NCBI RefSeq assembly: GCF_002270355.1
Contig: NZ_NJFZ01000016.1
Coordinates: forward strand, 62,001 to 126,000
DNA from: Flectobacillus sp. BAB-3569
Lineage (GTDB): Bacteria > Bacteroidota > Bacteroidia > Cytophagales > Spirosomataceae
Reading direction: 5' to 3'
DNA length: 64,000 nt
Shown here piece by piece: positions 52,496 through 62,314 of the stretch. A model generated the notes under the pieces. That model was not told where the DNA came from. It did not search any database and saw only the letters and a program-made list of their open reading frames with translations. The translations under genes and the position numbers were made by a program. Within the stretch, counting starts at the first letter, position 1, and each line of letters begins with the position of its first letter.

Positions 52496-54652
52496 TTATT
52501 CTATTACTAACCAAGTGTAGCCTTCTGCTGGTATTTTCACTTTTACCTGAATTTCATGATTTTGGTTCAACAGATATACCTTTGAAGCACCTTCTTTTTC
52601 TCTGACTTTTGCTTCTTTGGTCAAGCCTGAATAGTACAAAGGAAGCGTAATGGTTCGCTCAATAGCTTCTTTATTAGGATTATACAACATGGCTAGCCCT
52701 TTTTGTGGGAGGGTACTCGATACATGCAATAGCCCATCCCAGTCTCTTCCATCGGCACGACGAAGCTGAATCATGTCAGCATTCAGAATATCACGATATT
52801 TTTTGTACCAACTAATTGTTTTCTGAACTACGGCTTTGGTTGCATCTGTATCATACAAACGTGGACCTCGGTAACAGGCTTGTACTCCAGCACCATAATA
52901 AATCATCATCAATTGCTCGTAATCGCTAAGGTGCTCATTGAGAGGCTCTAAGATAGCACTTTCATCACCACCTTGGTATTTTGTTAATGGTACAAATCCC
53001 CAACTCATAGCACTTGTTTTTTCGATTGTTCCATCATGAATATTTTGTCGGTTGAGGATTCGCTGTTGTTCTCTACTTAACGAGAAATTGACCTCACGAT
53101 ATCCTAAGGCTATTTTATGAGTTCCATCCAAAAAATACCAATCTGGCGCATTGATATATACGCCTCTTTCATTCAACCAGCGATAAAGCTCTTTTTGAAT
53201 ATTCATCTGTTTCCATTGCGAATCAGCCAATCCCTCATGGCCGGGGTGCTGAGTAGAAGCACAAACATCGCCAGGATAAGGACCATCATTTTCCCAAATA
53301 TCAAAATGAGTCACTTCAAAAAAGTGCTTGATTTTATCTCGATACTTAAGTCCCCATTTACTACCAAAACAAGGAGCATTACCAAAAAATGCGTGCCCAG
53401 TTTTTCCCGTAACTGGGTCAACAACATCATTTTCGTCATCGATACGTCGGCTACTAAATAGAGAATACCCTCCTAGCAGAATTCCTTTGCTATGCGCATA
53501 ATCTGCGAGTTTTTTCCAACGAGTCAAATTCGTTTCACTAACGTCTTCCATATTGAGGTGACTTCCAAAACTCAATATCAAGGCTTCGTAGCCTGTTGCG
53601 GCACACTGATTTATACAGTTAATGACTTGTTCATCATTTTGACTAACCAAGTGCATAAAAATCGGATTTTGTGTAGTCCAAGGAGCAATAGTCCTATACA
53701 TTTTACGAATCATCATGCCCCTACGCTGACGATCGTAGGAGTCCATTAAGAGCTCATGCGTGCGCACAGATTTGAAACTTTCTCCTTGAGTAAGTTTGAT
53801 ATGGGATACTTTTTCAGGATATACCTCAAACAAACAGGGGGTTTCATAATTATAATTTACTTGAGAAGTATAGGTCGAATCAATCAGCCAATGGGTGGTT
53901 TGATCGCTAATGTCATAGCGCATGGCATTATTAAAAGCATAATTAGTTTCGAAATATATGCCATGTTGCTTTTTCATCTGTGTGGGACTTCCAACAACAG
54001 CACTTTCTTCCTCTACAAGACCCAATATTTCATTGACTACTCTATCAACATACATCGTTTTAGCACTTTGATTCTCTACCTCTACCCATTTGATAATCAG
54101 TGGAATATCATCATATATCTCATAGTTGACTTGTACTTTAATACCTTGTAAATCTTGATTTTGAGGTACAAAACTCAGTTTTAATCTTTTACCTTCGAGG
54201 CGCTTTGTTTTAGGTAACCAAGTAGTGGCTTTCCAATTGACAAAGGGTTCTACAGGCTTGATTTCAAAAGATTGATACACAAAATCTGAACTACCTTTTC
54301 TCAAATTCTTCAACCATTCTTTCTTCAGGTAGGCATTTTCTTTTTGTCCTTGTAAACCCCCTACTTGATATACTCTACCGTTGATTGTCACACGAGCTTC
54401 GGGTTTGACAGACCGAATCAGTTGTTGCTGAGTACTATGATTAAAATAATCATAACAAGCCAAGTTTTCGCCGAGAAAAAAACTCCGACGAACCAGTCCA
54501 TTATCCAATACTATTTCAGAATCAGTAATGTTGACTTGGGATTTTTGGGAGATGGGACTGACAAGCCAGTCTTGGGCTAGTTTTTGATTTTGAGCCAATA
54601 ACGAAATTGTTACTTTCATAAAGAAAGCAACAAGTAAAAAAGTTTTTTTCAT
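52496..54652 (-). CDS. Secreted TIM-barrel glycoside hydrolase, family not assigned (clan GH-D-like)
   Basis: The protein has 718 residues with a signal peptide to about residue 20 (SLLAQ). The N-terminal half is a beta-sandwich domain (NGLVRRSFFLGENLACYDYF and onwards). It is followed by a TIM barrel with ALILSFGSHLNMED (357-370), KGILLGGYSLFSSRR (389-403) and the acidic motif FDIWENDGPYPGD (450-462), a likely nucleophile strand. A C-terminal beta domain has LAMLYNPNKEAIERTITLPL. The layout resembles GH36/GH27-type alpha-galactosidases, but the usual KWD and SDNTEP motifs are absent. It is not adjacent to any SusCD pair in this window. Its activity is unknown. Confidence 0.7.
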   Translation of the reverse strand: MKKTFLLVAFFMKVTISLLAQNQKLAQDWLVSPISQKSQVNITDSEIVLDNGLVRRSFFLGENLACYDYFNHSTQQQLIRSVKPEARVTINGRVYQVGGLQGQKENAYLKKEWLKNLRKGSSDFVYQSFEIKPVEPFVNWKATTWLPKTKRLEGKRLKLSFVPQNQDLQGIKVQVNYEIYDDIPLIIKWVEVENQSAKTMYVDRVVNEILGLVEEESAVVGSPTQMKKQHGIYFETNYAFNNAMRYDISDQTTHWLIDSTYTSQVNYNYETPCLFEVYPEKVSHIKLTQGESFKSVRTHELLMDSYDRQRRGMMIRKMYRTIAPWTTQNPIFMHLVSQNDEQVINCINQCAATGYEALILSFGSHLNMEDVSETNLTRWKKLADYAHSKGILLGGYSLFSSRRIDDENDVVDPVTGKTGHAFFGNAPCFGSKWGLKYRDKIKHFFEVTHFDIWENDGPYPGDVCASTQHPGHEGLADSQWKQMNIQKELYRWLNERGVYINAPDWYFLDGTHKIALGYREVNFSLSREQQRILNRQNIHDGTIEKTSAMSWGFVPLTKYQGGDESAILEPLNEHLSDYEQLMMIYYGAGVQACYRGPRLYDTDATKAVVQKTISWYKKYRDILNADMIQLRRADGRDWDGLLHVSSTLPQKGLAMLYNPNKEAIERTITLPLYYSGLTKEAKVREKEGASKVYLLNQNHEIQVKVKIPAEGYTWLVIE

Positions 54653-54850
54653 GAATTAAATAAATTTCAGGTTTGAAAATTGGGCTAAAAAGGAGTAAAA
54701 CAAAGCATTAGCTCCCTCCTTTTACCGTTTAGAAAAGACGAACTCTAGAAAAAATACCCTTTGCTGGTAGTCTATTTACAACGTAAAATGTGCTTCTATC
54801 CTATCATCATTGTTGAAGTATGTTTTAATTTTATAAGTCACTGACAATTA

Positions 54851-54957
54851 AGTTAGTGGACAAAAAAATTCAACTATTGGGCTTTAGAAAAAAGCATTCT
54901 AACACTCTTTGCCTAGTGCCTAAAGCACACAACTTAAATTTATAATGTAAGTAATTG
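54851..54957 (+). repeat. Class A repeat, shortened copy, in gap 54653-55122
   Basis: It starts AGTTAGTGGACAAAAAAATT, has GGGCTTTAGAAAAAAGC, a short core CATTCTAACACTC, the right arm TTTGCCTAGTGCCTAAAGC, and the tail AACTTAAATTTATAATG. The left arm words are largely lost. Confidence 0.65.
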
Positions 54958-54972
54958 ATAATTAAAATTTTA

Positions 54973-55010
54973 CATTCACAATTCACAACTCATAATTCAG
55001 CACTAATACT
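54973..55010 (+). repeat. 7-bp-word repeat, class B
   Basis: Words TTACATTCACAATTCACAAC and onward (CTCATAATTCAGCACTAAT) are spaced 7 bp apart, directly next to the class A copy. The rest of the 470-bp gap has no gene that I can see. Confidence 0.6.
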
Positions 55011-55122
55011 TAGTTTGGTATTATTTTGCTAAAAATTAATATTTATAATAGTATATATTTGTAATATTTTACTTAAGTAATTGTGTCATAAGTACACGTT
55101 GAGTTGTAGATGATGAATAGCT

Positions 55123-55773
55123 GTGTTGGATTCATTTATAAATTTTATTAACTATTATATTTTGGCTTTTAATTCCTTGCATAACAGTGATTTAGAGATT
55201 TGGCAATCCTTTAAAAAAGGAGATAAGATTGCTTTTGCCAAAATCTATCAGTTACACGCTAAGTCATTATTGAATTATGGCGTAACGCTTCGAATCTCTT
55301 CAAACTTATCAGTTATAGAAGACTGTCTTCAAGATTTATTTCTAGAACTATGGCAGAGCAGGGAAAACCTTGCTGATACCGATTCTATTAAGTTTTACTT
55401 ATTCCGTGCGCTGAAAAACAAGTTGATGCGAACAGTCAAATACGACTTTTCTAAAAGTACTGACGAAATTGATGAAACTCTAGGAGGAGATCTTTTTGAG
55501 GCTTCTATTGAAAGAATTCTGATTGAAGAAGAAAGTCAAAAAGAACGCTTAGAGCGCCTTAAAGTAGCCTTCGATGGCCTATCACAACGCCAGCGTGAAG
55601 TCATCAACTTGAAATATTATCACCAATTCTCAAATGCCCAGATTGCCGAAATTATGGAGCTAAATTATGCTTCTGTGGGTAACCTCATCCAAAAAGCTTT
55701 GTTCTCTTTACGTCAATCAATACATATTTCCATCCATTTATTCCTACTTATTTTCTCTTCATTTATTAGATAA
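55123..55773 (+). CDS. ECF-family RNA polymerase sigma factor (FecI-like)
   Basis: The protein has about 216 residues. The sigma-2 region (about 22-95) includes WQSFKKGDKIAFAKIYQLHA and IEDCLQDLFLELWQSR. The sigma-4 region has LSQRQREVINLKYYHQFSN and AQIAEIMELNYASVGNLIQK with the helix-turn-helix. The start is non-ATG: GTG at 55123 or TTG at 55126; no ATG is near. It is followed by a FecR-type anti-sigma gene and an STN-domain SusC, so it should activate that locus when the SusC binds substrate. Confidence 0.9.
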   Translation: MLDSFINFINYYILAFNSLHNSDLEIWQSFKKGDKIAFAKIYQLHAKSLLNYGVTLRISSNLSVIEDCLQDLFLELWQSRENLADTDSIKFYLFRALKNKLMRTVKYDFSKSTDEIDETLGGDLFEASIERILIEEESQKERLERLKVAFDGLSQRQREVINLKYYHQFSNAQIAEIMELNYASVGNLIQKALFSLRQSIHISIHLFLLIFSSFIR

Positions 55774-55881
55774 ATCACTGATTTATTATCACTTAACTGT
55801 TTAGATACAGTTTATGTATAAATTTTTTTTCAAAAAATAGGATATATTTCTGTTATCCTTGTCATTCTATAATTGACAGCT

Positions 55882-56967
55882 ATGAACTATTCTCATTACA
55901 ACACCATCGATTTTGTAAAAGACGATTTTTTTTGTCGTTGGGTGCAAAATCCAGATAAACATACCAATACCTTCTGGCAAGATTTTATGCAAAATCATCC
56001 AGAAAAAAGAACAGTGATTTTAGAAGCAAAATCACTGGTAAAAACGCTTGGTATCATGCAAACTACACCTATTGATGAAGATGCGTCCCTTGAAAAAATA
56101 TGGAGTGGTGTCGAATTAGAAATACAACTCTCCGAGAAACCGAGTTACTGGTATAGGTTTCAATGGCAACTAGCCGCATCGGTATTATTACTGATTGGAC
56201 TTGGATATTGGATCAACCATTATCAGCGCGAAGATAGAAATTATGAGATTCCTCAACTGGCGAATTACAACAAGGAAATCGAGTTTGTTGAAAGTCAAAA
56301 TACTTCCAATCGGCCTTTGAGTATTACAGTGAGTGACGGATCGGAAATAGTTCTCCAAAAAAATACTCGTATTAAATATCCTAAAGTATTCGAAAAGAAT
56401 AAAAGGGAGGTCTATTTAGTTGGAGAAGCATTCTTTAAGGTAAAAAGAAACCCACAAAAACCATTTATTATTTATACCAAAAAGTTAATTACACAGGTAT
56501 TGGGGACAAGTTTTACGATTAAAGCCAACCCTAATATTGAGGAAGAAAGGGTTATTGTAAAAACAGGTAAAGTATCGGTGCTCGCACAAAAACAAGCAAG
56601 TGATCGCAACCATACCAATCCCAATACAATCATTGTTACGCCGAATCAAGAGGTGGTTTATGAATTATCCAAAGCCAAGTTAGTAAAGAAGATTGTAGAA
56701 TTGCCTCAAATACTTGCTGATTCTTCTGATAATCAGACATTTATTTATCGTAATGCTTCTTTAGCAAGTGTATTTTCAGATTTAGAAAAGGCTTATGGAA
56801 TCAAAATCGTGTATGATTCGAAACTCTATGAAGATTGTACCATTAATGGTAATCTCTCTGACGAGACGATGTTTGATAAATTAAATAGTATTTCTAAAAT
56901 CACAGGAATAAGTTACCAAGTAATTGACGCTCAAATTATTATATCAGGAAAAGGATGTAATTATTGA
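55882..56967 (+). CDS. FecR-family anti-sigma factor
   Basis: The protein has 361 residues from the ATG at 55882 (MNYSHYNTIDF); a TTG 9 bp upstream is possible. The cytoplasmic N-terminal part binds sigma; one membrane segment lies at about 95-112 (LAASVLLLIGLGYW). The periplasmic FecR domain (about 145-245) has SDGSEIVLQKNTRIKYPKVF, VYLVGEAFFKVKRNPQKPF and TKKLITQVLGTSFTIKA. A C-terminal STN-like tail (LASVFSDLEKAYGIKIVYD) follows. It transmits the signal from the SusC STN domain to the sigma factor. Confidence 0.93.
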   Translation: MNYSHYNTIDFVKDDFFCRWVQNPDKHTNTFWQDFMQNHPEKRTVILEAKSLVKTLGIMQTTPIDEDASLEKIWSGVELEIQLSEKPSYWYRFQWQLAASVLLLIGLGYWINHYQREDRNYEIPQLANYNKEIEFVESQNTSNRPLSITVSDGSEIVLQKNTRIKYPKVFEKNKREVYLVGEAFFKVKRNPQKPFIIYTKKLITQVLGTSFTIKANPNIEEERVIVKTGKVSVLAQKQASDRNHTNPNTIIVTPNQEVVYELSKAKLVKKIVELPQILADSSDNQTFIYRNASLASVFSDLEKAYGIKIVYDSKLYEDCTINGNLSDETMFDKLNSISKITGISYQVIDAQIIISGKGCNY

Positions 56968-57053
56968 AAACTAACAAATGTATTTTTAAACACTATAAAA
57001 ACCTACTAATAACTATGATCCAAAAAAGTTTCTAATTCTTCCTAAAAAAGAAA

Positions 57054-57134
57054 AGTCGGCAAATGTTCGCACCATTTACCGACTCCATGTGATTCCCGTT
57101 TAAGCAACTTGAGGCACTTCTTACTAGGAAGTGC
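57054..57134 (+). promoter_or_regulatory. Two hairpins in the susC leader
   Basis: Stem 1 (57054-57084) pairs AGTCGGCAAATG with CATTTACCGACT. Stem 2 (57114-57120 with 57128-57134) pairs GCACTTC with GAAGTGC. They lie 50-130 bp before the susC ATG at 57185. Stem 1 could end the FecR transcript; stem 2 could act in the leader. Confidence 0.45.
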
Positions 57135-57184
57135 ATGGGAATATTTTTGTCAATTTTTCGAGAAAAACAAAAACATTACAATTT

Positions 57185-60100
57185 ATGAAAAAAAATCTAT
57201 TAACGTTAGCAACGTTACTATCCATTATGAAAATTTCAGCTGGACAGATATTTATTGCGATTATTTTCACAACACTGTCGTACGCTAGAGATGCTAGCGG
57301 ACAAGATATGTTACAGAAAAAGGTAACCCTTCATATTCAAGAAAAGGGATTAATTGAAGTGCTTTCTGAATTTGAAAATACTGCAAAAGTAAACTTTTTC
57401 TATAGCCCCAATAGCATAGGCGCCAAGCGAAAAATAAGTGTTAATGTCAAAAATAAGGAATTAAAAGAGGTGTTACATGAAATATTCACACCACTAGGTA
57501 TTGGCTATGAAATTCAAGGAAATCGAATTTTGCTAAAAAAGTCCAATTCTCTTTCCTTAAAAAACGACGAAAATGTAGAATCCCAAGCTGAATATCTGGA
57601 ACAAGCCGTTTCTGGTACTATAGCAGACGAAAACGGCGTTCCTTTGGTCGGAGTAAATATTAGTATTAAAGGAACGACAAAAGGTGCAGTAACCAATGAT
57701 AAAGGGCAATTCAACATCAATGTCCCAAATGGATCAAGCATTTTGGTGTTTTCTTATATTGGATATAAAAAACAAGAAATCCAAGTAGGTAAATCAACTG
57801 AACTAAATATAAAGCTGGTAGCAGAACAACAAAGTTTGGATGAAGTTGTGGTTGTGGGCTATGGCACTCAAAAGAAAATCAATTTAACTGGTTCTGTTTC
57901 AAGTATTTCTGCTAAAGAAATTGCAGATAGACCTATTACACAATCTTCTCAAGCATTAGCAGGTCTCATGACGGGTGTTTCGGTATCGCAAGGTTCAGGA
58001 CAGCCTGGTAATAACGGTGCAAGTATTACGATTCGTGGTATAGGTTCTTATGGTGCTGGTGGTGGTGCGTTGATTCTCGTTGATGGATTAGCAACTTCTA
58101 TTAATGATGTTGACCCGAATAACATCAAAAGTATTTCGGTATTGAAAGATGCAGCTTCAGCGGCGATGTATGGTAGCCGAGCTGCCAATGGCGTAATCCT
58201 CATCGAAACCAAAAGAGGCGAATCTGGCAAAATGAAAATTAGCTATAATAGCTATGCTGGATGGCAAAATGCTACTCAACTACCTGATTTTGTGGAATCT
58301 GCTGAATATGCCAAGCTAAGAAATGAAGCAAATATCAACGCAGGCGCAGGTATTTCTTATACAGATGCTGACATTGAGAAATTCAGAAACGGCTCAGACC
58401 CTGATAATTATCCCAACGTACCTCACCTTAAAAACCTTTTAACTTCTGGTGATGGTTTTCAGAGTAACCATAACCTAAGTTTTATGGGAGGAAATGATAA
58501 AACAAAGTATCTATTTTCTATTGGGTATTTGCAACAAAATGGTATCGTGGCTAAAAATGGCTATTCGAAATATAATATACTTTTGAATACGGACACTAAA
58601 ATTAAGGATAACCTTACGCTAAAAGTGAACTTGACAGGATATACTTCAGAAAACCATTCTCCACGTCAATATGATGGCGGTATGAACAGCATGATCAACT
58701 TTGCGGTAAGACAAGGCCCTATTTTTGCAGGTAAAAAATCTGATGGAACTTATGGTTACCAAGACAATTACAGCCCAGAAGCATGGATGGCAAGTGAGTC
58801 TTTTTACAAAGGAACAAACAAATACTTTTTGGGAAGTAGTGAAATAGCTTGGGAGGTCATCAAAGGATTAACCTTGAGTGGTAAAGTTGGATATAATTTC
58901 TGGAGTTACTACAACAAAGATTATGCTTCAGATTTTGTGTTTAATGCAAACAAGACGGTTGGCCCTAACAATTTAACAGTATCGTCTGGACAAGGCCAGC
59001 AATTAACCATGCAGTCGTTAGCTACCTACACTAAACAAATAGACCAGCACTCGTTTACGATACTCGGTGGTGTTTCTCAAGAGCAATATGATGATTGGGG
59101 AATGTCAGCTTTTCGTAAAGATTTTCCGACTAATACCCTTTTCGAAATCAATGGTGGTTCTGCCACAGGTATGAGTAACTCAGGTTCTGCGTCGGCATGG
59201 TCAATGCGTTCATTTTTCAGTAGAGTCAATTACTCTTACAACGGTAGATATTTGTTTGAAGCCAATATGCGTTCGGATGCTACCTCTCGCTTCCCTGCAA
59301 AAGGTAGATGGGGTTATTTCCCTTCATTCTCAGCAGGATGGATTCTTTCAGAAGAAGATTTCTTGAAAAATATTTCTTGGGTAAACAGCCTAAAATTAAG
59401 AGCAAGCTGGGGGAAATTGGGTAACCAAAATGTTGGTACATACCCTTATCAGAATATTGTTTCATTGGGACAAAACTATTCTCTAGGTGGTGTTTTAGTG
59501 TCTGGTGCAGCCACTACAAGACTTAGCAACGCTGATGTTACTTGGGAAACTACTACGACGACCGATATTGGTTTAGATGCAAGCTTGTGGAAAGGAAAGT
59601 TAGATTTTACTTTGGGTGTTTTCAAAAAACAAACTTCTGGTGTGCTTTATAGCGTAGCAAGCTCTGCTACTTTGGGTCTTAGTACTTCTCCTGTAAACAT
59701 TGGAGGCGTAGAAAATACGGGCTTTGAAGCAAGCTTAAACTATCATGCAAACATTGGAAAGGTTAAAATCGGAGTTTCTCCAAACTTTACAGTGGTCAAC
59801 AACAAGGTAACTGAACTCGCCAATGGACTTCAACAAAATATCGGGGCTAATTTATTTGTAGGACAGTCATTAGGCGTTACGTATGGTTATGTTGCAGATG
59901 GTTTGTTTAAAGATGCCGATGATGTTGCTAAGTACCCTCAACAACCTTATTCTGCACAACCTGGCTTGATAAGATATAAAGATATTAGTGGTCCTAATGG
60001 AGTGCCAGATGGTAAAGTAGATGCCACTTATGATAGAACATTTATCGGAAATACTGTTCCTAAATACAATTTTGGTTTAACACTTACTGCAAACTACAAA

Positions 60101-60541
60101 GGATTCGATTTCTTAATGTTAGTGCAAGGACTTGCAGGATGGCAAAAACAAATGAATAACTATCAAGCATTTGCCTTCTTCAACGGAGGACAAATCCAAA
60201 GATGGCAAGTAGAAAACCGTTGGACAACTGAGAACCCAAATCCAAATGCACTTTATCCAAAATTAACAAGTCTTAACGAAGGAAGTGGGATTGTTCAAAC
60301 ATCAACATTCTGGAATAGAGATGCCAGTTTTGCAAGATTAAAAAGCTTACAAGTTGGCTATACATTTAGTAATAAGTTGATGGAGAAAATGAAGATTGAC
60401 AGGCTTAGAGTATACTTTAGTGGACAAAATCTCCTTTCAATCAATTCATATTATCAAGGATGGGACCCAGAAATGGCACAAAATAATGGATTTTATCCCC
60501 TTACAAGTGTTTATACTTTTGGTGTAAATGTATCATTCTAA
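57185..60541 (+). CDS. SusC-like TonB-dependent transducer/transporter with STN domain
   Basis: The protein has 1118 residues from the ATG at 57185 (MKKNLLTLATLLS). After a signal peptide (to about SGQ) comes an STN secretin/TonB signalling domain (about 50-130, HIQEKGLIEVLSEFENTAKV). The carboxypeptidase-regulatory-like domain follows (GTIADENGVPLVGVNISIKG), then the TonB-box/plug junction DEVVVVGYGTQKK, plug (GANSITIR-like strand ASITIRGIGSYG, ISVLKDAASAAMYGSRAANG) and a large barrel ending GVNVSF. The STN domain shows that it signals to FecR and the ECF sigma, unlike the SusC at 14976. The substrate is likely a fucose-containing glycan, judging from the downstream gene. Confidence 0.94.
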   Translation: MKKNLLTLATLLSIMKISAGQIFIAIIFTTLSYARDASGQDMLQKKVTLHIQEKGLIEVLSEFENTAKVNFFYSPNSIGAKRKISVNVKNKELKEVLHEIFTPLGIGYEIQGNRILLKKSNSLSLKNDENVESQAEYLEQAVSGTIADENGVPLVGVNISIKGTTKGAVTNDKGQFNINVPNGSSILVFSYIGYKKQEIQVGKSTELNIKLVAEQQSLDEVVVVGYGTQKKINLTGSVSSISAKEIADRPITQSSQALAGLMTGVSVSQGSGQPGNNGASITIRGIGSYGAGGGALILVDGLATSINDVDPNNIKSISVLKDAASAAMYGSRAANGVILIETKRGESGKMKISYNSYAGWQNATQLPDFVESAEYAKLRNEANINAGAGISYTDADIEKFRNGSDPDNYPNVPHLKNLLTSGDGFQSNHNLSFMGGNDKTKYLFSIGYLQQNGIVAKNGYSKYNILLNTDTKIKDNLTLKVNLTGYTSENHSPRQYDGGMNSMINFAVRQGPIFAGKKSDGTYGYQDNYSPEAWMASESFYKGTNKYFLGSSEIAWEVIKGLTLSGKVGYNFWSYYNKDYASDFVFNANKTVGPNNLTVSSGQGQQLTMQSLATYTKQIDQHSFTILGGVSQEQYDDWGMSAFRKDFPTNTLFEINGGSATGMSNSGSASAWSMRSFFSRVNYSYNGRYLFEANMRSDATSRFPAKGRWGYFPSFSAGWILSEEDFLKNISWVNSLKLRASWGKLGNQNVGTYPYQNIVSLGQNYSLGGVLVSGAATTRLSNADVTWETTTTTDIGLDASLWKGKLDFTLGVFKKQTSGVLYSVASSATLGLSTSPVNIGGVENTGFEASLNYHANIGKVKIGVSPNFTVVNNKVTELANGLQQNIGANLFVGQSLGVTYGYVADGLFKDADDVAKYPQQPYSAQPGLIRYKDISGPNGVPDGKVDATYDRTFIGNTVPKYNFGLTLTANYKGFDFLMLVQGLAGWQKQMNNYQAFAFFNGGQIQRWQVENRWTTENPNPNALYPKLTSLNEGSGIVQTSTFWNRDASFARLKSLQVGYTFSNKLMEKMKIDRLRVYFSGQNLLSINSYYQGWDPEMAQNNGFYPLTSVYTFGVNVSF

Positions 60542-60577
60542 ATTATAAGGACATATTTTACTAAACGATTGAGAGAC

Positions 60578-62212
60578 ATGAAATTCAAAAATATATATTC
60601 AAAACTACCATCTTTCAAAATAGGCTTACTATTTGCGTTATACTTCTCTTTGGTAGCTTGTAAAAGTGATTATTTTGACAAACAACCACTCGACTCTATT
60701 TCAGATGGTACTTTCTGGAAAACAGAAAAAGACGCAAATCTTGCCTTGATTGGATGTTATAATATCGGAGCAGGCTGGTCTGGCGAGGATTTCTGGAATG
60801 CTAGAGCGGTATTTTATCTTGATTTGATGGCAGGACTAGGTTCAGAGAAAGAGTTAATCCCTGACCGTGTTACCGACGGTTCGTTAAACTCTTCTTACTG
60901 GGTGACCAATAGCTATTGGAGCAATACTTACAATAAAATTGCCAAATGCAATAACTTCCTAGACCATATTGATGCTATTCAGATGGATCAAACGAAGAAG
61001 AATATCTTAAAATCTGAAATTCGTACTCTAAGGGCTTATTGTTTGTTCAACCTTGCTCTATACTTTGGGGATGTGCCTTTGCCTAAAAAGCTATTAACCT
61101 TAGATGAGGCAAACTCTATTACGAGAACGCCTAAGGCAGAGGTTTGGACTTTTGTAGAAAACGAACTAAAAGAGAGTGCTACCTTATTACCTACCACTCG
61201 CCCAAGTAGTGAAATGGGACGTATTACAGCAGGAGCAGCTTTGGCTATTTTAGGTAGAGTACAAATGGCAGAGAAAAAATGGAGTGATGCCGCTGCAACC
61301 TACAAGAAAATCATAGATAGTGGTGCTTATTCAATCGAGCAAGGAGGTTTTAAAAAGTTATTTATTCAAACAGGAGAAAATAGCAATGAAATCATTCTTG
61401 CCTCACAATATCATGAGGATACTTACGGTCACGTGTTTTTGCAATATCTTTATCCAGAAACTTATGGAGGATGGCACCAGTTTTCGCCTTACAACGAGTT
61501 GGTGCAGTCGTATGAGTGTATAGATGGAAAAACGGTAGAAGAATCTCCATTATATAACTCAAATAACCCTTACAATAATCGTGATCCAAGACTAGATCAA
61601 ACAATCATGATTTCTGATCGTGCGGTATTTAAAGGAGTAAAATACATCTCAAGACCTGAAAGTAATTCATCGGATAGAATGAATCGATACAATTGGAGTG
61701 GCTACTGTGTCAATAAGTTCATGGATTCAACCTTTGCTGGAAACCTCATGAATTATGGTGGAAACTTCACTTTGATTCGCTATGCTGAAGTACTTCTAAG
61801 CTATCTTGAGGCAAAAGTAGAAGCTGGAGATGCTATCAATCAGGCCTTATTGGATGAAACTATCAATAAAGTAAGAGGTAGAGCTTCGGTTAATATGCCT
61901 CCTGTGAAAGTAACAGATGCTGCTTCGTTGAGAACAATCTTTAGAAGAGAACGCAAAGTAGAGTTAGCTTTTGAAGGAATACATTATTATGATATTCTGA
62001 GATGGGGCACTGCCGCAACCGAACTGAACAGACAGTTTACAGGTATGAAACTCACCAATTCGCCAGCTACTTACAAAGATTTCCCTGTGGATAATCAAGG
62101 TTTCTTACTTTATCAAAAAAGAGCTTTTGTCGCAGGAAGAAATGAATTGTGGCCAATTCCTCAGTCGGAAAGAGATATTAATAAAAACCTTACACAGAAT
62201 CCTGGCTATTAA
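60578..62212 (+). CDS. SusD-like surface glycan-binding lipoprotein
   Basis: The protein has 544 residues from the ATG at 60578 (MKFKNIYSKLPSF); a TTG 9 bp upstream is in frame. The lipobox is LVAC, followed by KSDYFDKQPLDSISDGTFW, the usual SusD N-terminus. C-terminal RagB/SusD features are FRRERKVELAFEGIHYYDILRWG and the final NELWPIPQSERDINKNLTQNPGY. It is 36 bp after the susC gene and would form its extracellular lid. The 3' end is followed by a strong terminator. Confidence 0.94.
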   Translation: MKFKNIYSKLPSFKIGLLFALYFSLVACKSDYFDKQPLDSISDGTFWKTEKDANLALIGCYNIGAGWSGEDFWNARAVFYLDLMAGLGSEKELIPDRVTDGSLNSSYWVTNSYWSNTYNKIAKCNNFLDHIDAIQMDQTKKNILKSEIRTLRAYCLFNLALYFGDVPLPKKLLTLDEANSITRTPKAEVWTFVENELKESATLLPTTRPSSEMGRITAGAALAILGRVQMAEKKWSDAAATYKKIIDSGAYSIEQGGFKKLFIQTGENSNEIILASQYHEDTYGHVFLQYLYPETYGGWHQFSPYNELVQSYECIDGKTVEESPLYNSNNPYNNRDPRLDQTIMISDRAVFKGVKYISRPESNSSDRMNRYNWSGYCVNKFMDSTFAGNLMNYGGNFTLIRYAEVLLSYLEAKVEAGDAINQALLDETINKVRGRASVNMPPVKVTDAASLRTIFRRERKVELAFEGIHYYDILRWGTAATELNRQFTGMKLTNSPATYKDFPVDNQGFLLYQKRAFVAGRNELWPIPQSERDINKNLTQNPGY

Positions 62213-62244
62213 TATCATTCATTAAAATCATATCCCTGAAATGC

Positions 62245-62286
62245 CTTAGCGAATGAGAACCTGTTTTTCATTCGCTAAGTTTTTTT
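62245..62286 (+). terminator. Rho-independent terminator after susD
   Basis: CTTAGCGAATGA (62245-62256) and TCATTCGCTAAG (62268-62279) form a 12-bp perfect stem, followed by a T7 run. It separates susD from the fucosidase gene by the terminator, so the fucosidase is expressed by read-through or its own promoter. Confidence 0.8.
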
Positions 62287-62314
62287 AATTAAAATGCTCA
62301 ATAGAGCTAATCAC

